From NCBI GenBank assembly GCA_023408075.1, contig JAEYKW010000015.1, forward strand, positions 345,665-409,664: DNA of 64,000 bases, written 5' to 3'. The notes below the pieces were generated by a model, which did no database searches, was not told the origin of the DNA, and saw nothing but the letters and a program-made list of their open reading frames with translations. Positions 57,152 to 64,000 of this stretch are shown here, piece by piece. Each line of letters starts with the position of its first letter. Position 1 is the first letter of the stretch. This DNA comes from Bacillota bacterium (GTDB taxonomy: Bacteria; Bacillota; Clostridia; Christensenellales; SZUA-584). Position numbers and translations under genes: made by a program.

Positions 57152-58795
57152 TTATCCGAGCAATATCTTCTTTGCGATATCGTCATCCACATCGGCAAGA
57201 TGGCGGATACCTGTTTCTTTTTCCGTTTCGCGGTTGGCCGCAAACAGGTCCTGCCGGCTGATTTCGCTGAGACTGAACCGGCGCGCACCGGCCATCAGCT
57301 GCTGCAGGCCCGCATTGAGCTTGTCGGCCAATGTCCATACCGCGATCGCGCCGTACGGAATGTTCTTCATCTCGTCGGCCCCCACCTTGGCCTGCACATC
57401 ATAATAGCCCGCGAATATCTCCTCGGCGGTGCTGCCGAATTCTTCGGCTATGCTCGAGGGCAGCGCGTCCCAGTTGCCGTTCAGCCGCTCGCGGCGTTCC
57501 GGATGGATCACGCCTTCAATGTTGGCACCGAGGAACCCGGGTATCATCAGCGCACGGCCCATGCACACGAGCTTGGTAAACGGCGCGCCGAGCGCGAGCG
57601 CCTTGAATATATGATCCTCGCGCGCAAGACCGCCCGCAAACGCCATATCCACCACATCGAGCCCTTGGGCTGCGAGCAGCCGCGCGTATTCATACGCTTT
57701 GGCATGCAGATAGATGGACGGTACACCCCAGCTCTCCATCATGTTCCACGGGCTCATGCCGGTGCCGCCGCCACTGCCGTCAATAGTTAATAAATCGAGC
57801 TTTGCGTCGGTCGCGAGCCGGATGGCCATCGCGAGCGCTTCCATGCCATATGAGCCGGTTTTAAGCGTGATGCGCTTGTAGCCGAGCTTTCTTAAATAGC
57901 CGATCGCCGTCATGAAGTTTTCGCGTATCTGACCGTATCCGCCGAGATCGGTGTATCCGAGGCGGCTGTGCCGCGCGAACGACTTGATCGCGCCGCTCTT
58001 GAACGATGCCTGCACCTCGCTCCGTGTCGGATCGGGATCGACCACATAACCGCGCTCCTTTAAGAATATCGCATAATCAAGGCTTGTGACCTGAATTTCT
58101 CCGCCAATATCCTTGGCGCCCTGCCCCCACTTGAGTTCGAGTATCACCTTGTCGCCATATTTGCCGATAATGTATTCCGCCACACCGTTGCGCGTGTCCT
58201 CCACGTTCATCTGCACGATGATCGCGCCGTAGCCGTCGTAGTAACGCAGGTATGTATCAATGCGGCGGTCCATTTCGGGCGCGGACTCAATTTTGCCGCC
58301 GCCGAGTACAGCCGCCTTGTCGATACCCACCACGTTTTCTCCGACCACGATCGGGAACCCGACGAGCGCCGCGCCGATGGAGAAACTCTCCCAGTAGCGC
58401 TGTGCAATGAAGGTGGACCCGAGCGCACCCGTCATAATCGGCGCGCGCACACGCGTTTTCACCGCTTTGCCGAACTCTGTTTCGATGCTGACATTCGGGA
58501 AGATACAGTCGTCGGCATTGGTTGTGAGCCCCTGCTTCAAGCCATGCGCACCGTAGTTGTAGCCCTGAATGCGCAGGTTGTTGTAACAGACCCCCACATG
58601 GTTGACGTTGGAGCTTCCTGCCGTGACATAGCCAAAGTCACGCGGATAGAGCAGCTTGCGTCCCTTCATGCTTGAAAGCCATGTTTCGCAGCGCCCCTTG
58701 CAGTCTGCGCGGCAGAGCGTGCAAAGACCCGACTCTGCAGGATTGCCGCGATTGGCGGTTCCCAGAACATCGTTGTTTTTGGGATACTGGATCAT
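57152..58795 (-). CDS. FMN-binding glutamate-synthase-like protein
   Basis: 547 residues. It has a short N-terminal Cys cluster (CTLCRADCKGRCE) and then the glutamate synthase FMN/central TIM barrel: GGGTGMSPWNMMESWGVPSIYLHAKAYEYARLLAAQGLDVVDMAFAGGLAREDHIFKALALGA. It lacks the glutaminase domain of GltB. Stand-alone forms are common in anaerobes and the electron donor or substrate is not fixed; an archaeal-type glutamate synthase or related oxidoreductase role is possible. Confidence 0.85.
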   Translation of the reverse strand: MIQYPKNNDVLGTANRGNPAESGLCTLCRADCKGRCETWLSSMKGRKLLYPRDFGYVTAGSSNVNHVGVCYNNLRIQGYNYGAHGLKQGLTTNADDCIFPNVSIETEFGKAVKTRVRAPIMTGALGSTFIAQRYWESFSIGAALVGFPIVVGENVVGIDKAAVLGGGKIESAPEMDRRIDTYLRYYDGYGAIIVQMNVEDTRNGVAEYIIGKYGDKVILELKWGQGAKDIGGEIQVTSLDYAIFLKERGYVVDPDPTRSEVQASFKSGAIKSFARHSRLGYTDLGGYGQIRENFMTAIGYLRKLGYKRITLKTGSYGMEALAMAIRLATDAKLDLLTIDGSGGGTGMSPWNMMESWGVPSIYLHAKAYEYARLLAAQGLDVVDMAFAGGLAREDHIFKALALGAPFTKLVCMGRALMIPGFLGANIEGVIHPERRERLNGNWDALPSSIAEEFGSTAEEIFAGYYDVQAKVGADEMKNIPYGAIAVWTLADKLNAGLQQLMAGARRFSLSEISRQDLFAANRETEKETGIRHLADVDDDIAKKILLG

Positions 58796-59039
58796 GTGTG
58801 TACCTCCATATATTTAGTTTTTCTGTGCGCCGTTGCACATACAGGTTAATCGTACCATATTTGTGCTTTGGTTTATAGTATAAATTTATTTATTATGCTT
58901 GTGCACATATTTGCGGAAAATAAGAAGTTTTTGCGGAGAAATGAATGACACAATCGGGCAATAAAGTATGCTAAAACAACAAGGCCCATACGATTTTATG
59001 GCAGCAAGCGTGCTGCTATGTCGCACCGGCCCCTGCCGG

Positions 59040-60077
59040 TTAATGTCTGTGAATATGATGCAAATCGGGTGTGTGCGTATGGCTGTGTGTCACGGCTGTA
59101 TGCACATGCACATGGCTGTGTTCCCCGCTGACAGGCGGGTTGTGTTCATGATCGTGATGGCTGTCATCATGGCTGTGGCGATGCTCATGCGCCATCGGCT
59201 CGTGAAGGTGTTGGTGTGCATGCCTTTCGCTTGCGGCCATATACGCACCCGCCGCCATCAATACGAGTGCGGCAAAGAAGGCCGGGGTGAAAGCCTCCTG
59301 AAAAAAGGCAAACGACAGTACCGCCCCGATAAACGGCGCAAAAGCATAATACGCGCTTGTCCGGGCGGCTCCGATATACCTTTGCGACAGTATGTAAAAA
59401 TATATGCTCAACCCGAAGCTCACAAGGCCGAGGAGCAATGCGGCTGCATCCCAAACGGGATTCAGCGTGACCGCACCCGTGCATACCGAGATGATCAGCG
59501 CACCCGCCCCTGCGCCAAAACCCTTGATCATCACGATCTGAAGCGGGTCTTTAAGCGAGAGCTTATTTGTGAGGTTGTTTTCAATCCCCCAGCACAGGCA
59601 AGCCGCAATCACCAACACCGCCCCCGGCGACAGCTTGAAATCGTTGGCGGCATCCACGGACAATACGGCACTTGCGAGTGTGATCAGCAAAACAGCCACC
59701 CACATACGCCGCCCCACGGCCTCTTTAAAAATGGCAAGGGCCAATACTGTGGTCGCGACAATTTCGAAATTGCTCAACAGAGATACTGTGGATGCACTGG
59801 TGAGCTCGAGGCCATACATGAGCAGTATCGGAGCGGCAATATCGAGCGCCACCATGGTGACCGCATACGGAAACTCCCGCTTCGTGATATGCGCCTCTAT
59901 CCTTTTATCACGCCGGAACACGTTCACGATGAGCATGCCAAAGCCCGCGCCGAGATACAGCAGCGCGGCCATAAACGCCGGTGATATATGGCCAAGCAGC
60001 AGCTTGGAAACCGGTACGCTGACACCGTAACAGGCGGCAGCAAGCAGCGCATAGGTGCTGGACAGTTTTTTTACCAT
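59040..60077 (-). CDS. EamA/DMT transporter with histidine-rich C-terminal tail
   Basis: 345 residues. Ten transmembrane helices make up the drug/metabolite transporter core (two EamA repeats, about 1-145 and 150-285; ...LGHISPAFMAALLYLGAGFGML and TPAFFAALVLMAAGAYMA). The last 60 residues have about 20 His among Asp/Glu, in pairs such as HSHDDSHHDHEH and HSHTHTPDLHH. Such tails bind Zn, Ni or Co in other transporters, which suggests metal export or metal sensing; the substrate is unknown. Confidence 0.88.
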   Translation of the reverse strand: MVKKLSSTYALLAAACYGVSVPVSKLLLGHISPAFMAALLYLGAGFGMLIVNVFRRDKRIEAHITKREFPYAVTMVALDIAAPILLMYGLELTSASTVSLLSNFEIVATTVLALAIFKEAVGRRMWVAVLLITLASAVLSVDAANDFKLSPGAVLVIAACLCWGIENNLTNKLSLKDPLQIVMIKGFGAGAGALIISVCTGAVTLNPVWDAAALLLGLVSFGLSIYFYILSQRYIGAARTSAYYAFAPFIGAVLSFAFFQEAFTPAFFAALVLMAAGAYMAASERHAHQHLHEPMAHEHRHSHDDSHHDHEHNPPVSGEHSHVHVHTAVTHSHTHTPDLHHIHRH

Positions 60078-60338
60078 GACTCCCTCATTTAAAATGGTTT
60101 CTATATCCCATTATTTGGGCCGCCTACGACAGACAGCATTTGAGTACTTTCCTGAGTTTCAAAGCCCGCTTCAGTTTATCACAATTTTCACCGGTTGCGA
60201 ACAGGGGCGGTCGGCTTAGATTAAATACAATCATGCATCGTCCAAACTGTTAAAAGCAGCCGTTGAAACATGACGCGCTGTTGTCATATTTCTTGTGTTA
60301 TGATGTTCTTATACATAAACGGAAAGGAGACCTGAGCC

Positions 60339-61097
60339 GTGGAAATCATCACAGTCGATCAAAGTAATATTGAATCCGAGCATATCTGCTGCGCCATTTC
60401 GGACAAAAAAGGTGAAACCTGCGTCTCGTCAAAAAAGGCATGGATGAAGGCCAGGTTTGCCGATGGCCTTGTGTTTAAAAAGCTCGACGTACGGGGCAAG
60501 GTATTTATCGAGTATATCCCCGCCGAAAAGGCATGGTGCCCCACCACTGCGGACGGTTATATGCACATCAACTGCTTTTGGGTATCGGGGCAGTTTAAGG
60601 GTCAGGGCTATGCCAATCAGCTGCTCACCGAGTGCATGAGGGATGCCAAAGCCCAAGGCAGATGCGGCCTGACCGTGCTTTCCTCCGCAAAGAAAATGCC
60701 GTTCCTCTCAGACCCGGGCTTTCTCAAACACAAAGGGTTTATCGTTGCCGACAAAGCCGAGCCCTATTACGAGCTTTTGTATCTTCCGTTTGAAAGCGGC
60801 GCGCCTGTCCCGCAGTTCAGGGATTGCGCCAAACAAGCCAAAATTGATGAAACCGGAATGGTGCTGTATTATTCGAACCAATGCCCCCATACCGATAAAT
60901 ACGCACCGCTGATCCAAAAAATCGCAGAGCGGCACGGAGCAACGGTTAAGCTGTACAAAATAGCAACAACGCAGGAGGCGCAAAGCGCCCCGACCCCGTT
61001 CACCACCTACAGCTTCTTCTTTGAGGGCAAATTCGTGACCAATGAAATTTTTTCGGAAAAGAAATTCGAGAAGTTTCTGGACGAAAATGAATATTAG
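60339..61097 (+). CDS. GNAT acetyltransferase with YoaP domain
   Basis: 252 residues from a GTG start with GGAAAGGAG upstream. The GNAT fold covers about 1-145, with acetyl-CoA loop VSGQFKGQGYANQLLTECMRDAKAQGRCGL. From about 170 to the end lies the thioredoxin-like YoaP module (MVLYYSNQCPHTDKYAPLIQKIAERHGATVKLYKI; FTTYSFFFEGKFVTNEIFSEKKFEKFLDE). The pairing is known in Firmicutes; the acceptor is not. It is the only plus-strand chromosomal gene between recO and the end of the window. Confidence 0.88.
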   Translation: MEIITVDQSNIESEHICCAISDKKGETCVSSKKAWMKARFADGLVFKKLDVRGKVFIEYIPAEKAWCPTTADGYMHINCFWVSGQFKGQGYANQLLTECMRDAKAQGRCGLTVLSSAKKMPFLSDPGFLKHKGFIVADKAEPYYELLYLPFESGAPVPQFRDCAKQAKIDETGMVLYYSNQCPHTDKYAPLIQKIAERHGATVKLYKIATTQEAQSAPTPFTTYSFFFEGKFVTNEIFSEKKFEKFLDENEY

Positions 61098-61179
61098 CAA
61101 CTGAAAACAATAATCGGTTATGGGACTGTCGATAAAGCCCATTCACATTCATTTCGCTGATTATAGAATGAACAAGCGC

Positions 61180-61599
61180 TTACACTTCTGCCTTTATCTT
61201 GAGCAGCACAAAAACAGGCAGCAAGTCCTGTTCTGACTTCACATCCACAGCAAACAAGGTTCCTTCAACATAAGAAGCAGCCGAACAAATCGTTTCCAGC
61301 ACTTTTTCGGGCAAAGCAGCGTTCCTGGCAGCGGCGATAGCCTTTTCGCTCAGCACGAACCAGGCTTTAAAATAGCCTTCAAAAGGAACCATATAAAGCA
61401 GCGTGCGTCTTTTATCCTTGAACAATAACGACCACCCGCTCTTTTGGCTGTAAAACTTCCATTCCTTTTTGATATCTTTATAGTTTTTAAAAATGTGAGA
61501 CTCCAATTGATGCCAAACTTCTATTTTGTCGCTTAAAACTGCCTCGACCATGCTGTCGTTTGGTATAACAGCCTTTTCATGAAACAGACTCGCCGCCAT
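61180..61599 (-). CDS. DUF3788 family protein
   Basis: 139 residues from MAASLFHEKAVIP, chosen because GGGAGG precedes it; the longer frame begins with an unusual Cys/His-rich stretch. The core EWKFYSQKSGWSLLFKDKRRTLLYMVPFEGYFKAWFVLSEKAIAAARNAALPEKV is characteristic of DUF3788, a YjbR-like cytoplasmic fold. Function unknown. Confidence 0.75.
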   Translation of the reverse strand: MAASLFHEKAVIPNDSMVEAVLSDKIEVWHQLESHIFKNYKDIKKEWKFYSQKSGWSLLFKDKRRTLLYMVPFEGYFKAWFVLSEKAIAAARNAALPEKVLETICSAASYVEGTLFAVDVKSEQDLLPVFVLLKIKAEV

Positions 61600-61849
61600 T
61601 TTGCTGAACCTCCCACTCAATGAATGAGCCAATAGATTTTCGGGCTTGCTCTCACCATCCGAAAGCCAATGACCTCGCTTTATCATTCTTTGTCTCAAAA
61701 CCACAATACCATAACAAACATGACAACAGTGCTTCATGTTTAATTTCGTTGACAAATACTAAAAAACGGCCCTATCTCTGCTGAAAGTGCCGCCTTTTTG
61801 TTGCTTTATTAGTTAGAGGCCGCCCATTTCCGGACAGCCCCTGTATTTC

Positions 61850-63091
61850 TTATTTCTTATAAAGCGGTCTTTGCGCGCACAGCGCACGCACCTTGCCGAG
61901 AACCTCATCCACCGACTCTTCACGCCGGTGCACCACGTCGGATATCCACGCACCGATCTCTTTCATATCGGCCTCGTTCATGCCGCGCGATGTGGCCGCG
62001 GGCGTACCGATTCTCACGCCGCTCGTGATAAACGGGCTGCGCGTATCAAACGGTATCGCATTCTTGTTGACCGTGATGCCCGCGAGCCCGAGCAACGCTT
62101 CGAGCTCCTTGCCCGTGATGCCCTGAGCCGTGAGGTCAACGAGCATCAGGTGGTTGTCCGTACCGCCCGATACGAGCCGGATGCCGTTCGCATTCAGGCT
62201 GTTGGCCAATGCCTTGGCATTGAGCACAATCTGGTGCTGATAGCTCTTGAACGAATCTGAAAACGCTTCCTGAAAGCATACGGCCTTCGCGGCGATCACA
62301 TGCATGAGCGGGCCGCCCTGCGTGCCGGGGAACACCGCCTTGTTGATCGCGGCACCGTACTGCTCCTTGCAGAGTATCATGCCGCCGCGCGGTCCGCGCA
62401 GCGTCTTGTGCGTTGTTGTGGTCACAAAATCCGCATACGGCACCGGGCTTTCATGCTCGCCCGTGGCAACAAGGCCCGCGATGTGCGCCATATCCACCAT
62501 CAGCAGCGCGCCCACCTCGTCCGCAACCTCGCGGAACCGTTTGAAATCAAGCTTGCGCGGGTATGCGCTCGCGCCCGCGACGATCATTTTGGGCTTGTGC
62601 TGCAGCGCCAGTTCGCGCATCGCTTCATAATCGATCTGCTCCGTCTCCTGGCTCACGCCATACGGAATGATATTGAAATATTTGCCCGAGATATTGACCG
62701 GGCTGCCATGCGACAGATGTCCGCCGTGCGCGAGGCTCATGCCGAGTATCGTATCGCCCGGTTCGAGCATCGCAAAATACACCGCCGTGTTCGCCTGCGC
62801 GCCCGAATGCGGCTGCACATTCGCAAACTCCGCGCCGAACAGCTTCTTCGCGCGGTCAATCGCAAGCGTCTCGGCCACATCGACAAACTCACAGCCGCCG
62901 TAATACCGCTTGCCCGGATACCCTTCGGCATACTTGTTGGTCAGATGCGACCCCATCGCGTTCATCACGGCTTCCGATACGAAGTTCTCGGATGCGATCA
63001 GCTCAATGTTGTTCTCCTGACGGTCCAGCTCATCCATCATGGCCTTGTAGATCTCTTCGTCTACCGCCTTGACCTTGGAATAATCAAGCAT
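61850..63091 (-). CDS. glyA: Serine hydroxymethyltransferase
   Basis: 413 residues. YPGKRYYGGCEFVD, HGGHLSHG and the PLP lysine in VTTTTHKTLRGPRGG are present, and the length is standard. It converts serine to glycine with transfer of a one-carbon unit to tetrahydrofolate. Follows rnc by 12 bp. Confidence 0.97.
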   Translation of the reverse strand: MLDYSKVKAVDEEIYKAMMDELDRQENNIELIASENFVSEAVMNAMGSHLTNKYAEGYPGKRYYGGCEFVDVAETLAIDRAKKLFGAEFANVQPHSGAQANTAVYFAMLEPGDTILGMSLAHGGHLSHGSPVNISGKYFNIIPYGVSQETEQIDYEAMRELALQHKPKMIVAGASAYPRKLDFKRFREVADEVGALLMVDMAHIAGLVATGEHESPVPYADFVTTTTHKTLRGPRGGMILCKEQYGAAINKAVFPGTQGGPLMHVIAAKAVCFQEAFSDSFKSYQHQIVLNAKALANSLNANGIRLVSGGTDNHLMLVDLTAQGITGKELEALLGLAGITVNKNAIPFDTRSPFITSGVRIGTPAATSRGMNEADMKEIGAWISDVVHRREESVDEVLGKVRALCAQRPLYKK

Positions 63092-63103
63092 GTATAATCA
63101 CCC

Positions 63104-63781
63104 CTATTTTACTGCTTCGAGGAAGGCGGCCTTTGCCGCCTTCTGCTCCGCAAATTTTTTAGACCTGCCCTGTCCCTGCGCGACCTCTGTGCCGCTCACA
63201 ACGAGCTTCACATAAAACACCCTGTCGTGCGGGGGTCCTTCTTCTTTATATACGATATACTTAATATCGCTGATTCCCTGCTTATGATAGTGCTCCTGAA
63301 GGCGCGTTTTATAATCGCGGAATCCGCCGCCCGAGAGCACCGTTTCAAAGCTTTTTTCCAGCAAGTTGTTCACAAGCTGCTTGGCTTCGTCAAAGCCGCC
63401 GTCCACATAAACAGCGCCGATCAACGCCTCAACCACATCGGCCTGTATCGACGGTTTGTCCGCGCCGCCCGAATTGCGTTCACCGCGCCCGAGCGTGAAA
63501 TATTCGCTGAGCTCAAGGCCCCGCGCGACTTCCGCCAGCGCCGTCTCGTTAACCAGCGCCGCGCGGCATTTGGTCAACTCACCTTCCGTATCCACGGGTT
63601 TCTCAAAAAAAAGATGCTCGCTCACCGCAAGAGCCAGCACTGCATCTCCCAAAAACTCGAGTCTCTCATAGCTCTCTCCCACATCTGCCGACGCATGAAT
63701 AAAAGCTCTGTGTAAAAGCTTTTTATCATGAAAGGTATAGCCTATGCTTTTTTCCAATCTGGAAAAATCCATATCCGTCAT
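63104..63781 (-). CDS. rnc: Ribonuclease III
   Basis: 225 residues from the ATG at 63781; a GTG at 63796 is the other option and neither has a good ribosome-binding site. RNase III signature ERLEFLGDAVLALAVSEHLF and the second acidic site DVVEALIGAVYVDGGF are intact. A C-terminal dsRNA-binding domain (DYKTRLQEHYHKQGISDIKYIVYKEEGPPHDRVFYVKLVV) follows. Downstream of acpP, as in most Firmicutes. Confidence 0.95.
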   Translation of the reverse strand: MTDMDFSRLEKSIGYTFHDKKLLHRAFIHASADVGESYERLEFLGDAVLALAVSEHLFFEKPVDTEGELTKCRAALVNETALAEVARGLELSEYFTLGRGERNSGGADKPSIQADVVEALIGAVYVDGGFDEAKQLVNNLLEKSFETVLSGGGFRDYKTRLQEHYHKQGISDIKYIVYKEEGPPHDRVFYVKLVVSGTEVAQGQGRSKKFAEQKAAKAAFLEAVK

Positions 63782-63830
63782 GCTTTTAAACACCACACAA
63801 GTTCTGCGGCTGAAGGAAAGAGCAAAGCAA

Positions 63831-63858
63831 TACCCGGAGCTGATAATCGCTCCGGGTA
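63831..63858 (-). terminator. Hairpin between acpP and rnc
   Basis: Perfect 10-bp arms TACCCGGAGC/GCTCCGGGTA with an 8-nt loop. On the minus strand it is followed by TTGCTTTGC, a weak T tract, so it may be a partial terminator, an RNA stabiliser or an RNase III target just before rnc. Confidence 0.55.
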
Positions 63859-63868
63859 CTAAGCCGCC

Positions 63869-64000
63869 TTAGAAACCGCCAACGTTTTTCTCGATATAGG
63901 TCACAACGTCCTTCACCGTTACCACCTTGGGCAGTTCATCATCCGGAATATCAAGATCGAATTCCTGCTCCAGATCCATAATAAGCTCAACGATAGCCAG
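63869..64000 (-). CDS. acpP: Acyl carrier protein, C-terminal part
   Basis: 43 residues and the stop are visible: LAIVELIMDLEQEFDLDIPD then DELPKVVTVKDVVTYIEKNVGGF. This is the end of the four-helix ACP. The phosphopantetheine Ser (DSL motif) lies beyond the window edge. Confidence 0.93.
   Translation of the reverse strand: MAIVELIMDLEQEFDLDIPDDELPKVVTVKDVVTYIEKNVGGF

Noticed and set aside
59040..59230. Cation diffusion facilitator based on the His-rich stretch
   Set aside because: The membrane core has two EamA repeats, not the six-helix CDF fold; only the tail is shared.

Overview
The window comes from a GC-moderate Firmicute of class Clostridia, probably from a spore-forming lineage. The chromosome carries yqfC, yqfD, phoH, a 7TM-HD (yqfF/pgpH) gene, ybeY, cdd, era and recO in the usual Gram-positive order. 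Ribosome-binding sites are strong GGAGG types, and TTG and GTG starts are frequent. Genus cannot be fixed from the sequence alone.

Layout. Positions 1-1366 are chromosome: the end of a ferritin-like gene and an aldo/keto reductase. Positions 1367-35650 are a complete-looking temperate siphovirus prophage of about 34 kb in the 3' half of a tRNA-Lys(UUU) gene, bounded by a 50-bp perfect direct repeat. Most phage genes lie on the minus strand. Read from the middle leftwards they are: switch and excisionase, replication (replisome organiser with a candidate origin, DnaC-like loader), a late activator, an SOS-controlled Y-family polymerase, HNH/TerS/TerL, a portal fused to a MuF-like domain, protease, HK97 capsid, head-tail connectors, tail proteins with a canonical -1 frameshift slippery site, Dit/tail fibre proteins, and holin-like proteins with an NlpC/P60 endolysin. 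The right arm on the plus strand holds the CI-like repressor, accessory cargo (lipoprotein, membrane protein with a DUF4062-like start, Xre-ImmA pair, RhuM) and the tyrosine integrase.

Positions 35600-64000 are chromosome again. They hold four tRNAs (Lys, Gln, His, Arg), recO, a cluster of nested MITE-like repeats, and era-cdd-ybeY-pgpH-phoH-yqfD-yqfC. Next come an NfeD-type protease, rpsU, rluD-lspA-plsY-der, a DUF512 radical SAM protein, and phoU-pstBAC-pstS with two PhoP-box-like arrays. The right end has a glutamate-synthase-like FMN protein, an EamA transporter with a histidine-rich tail, a GNAT-YoaP protein, a DUF3788 protein, glyA, rnc and the end of acpP.

Most noteworthy: (1) the accessory operon 31476-34322, where an unknown protein, an Xre-ImmA protein and RhuM run into the integrase behind one palindromic promoter; (2) a membrane protein at 30481 that resembles prophage defence effectors; (3) matched tandem ATGCAGTAA sites just inside both attachment sites; (4) the T7 frameshift site in the tail chaperone; (5) a decayed paralogue of the gene following the SOS polymerase; (6) 11-bp-phased Pho boxes at both pst transcription units.
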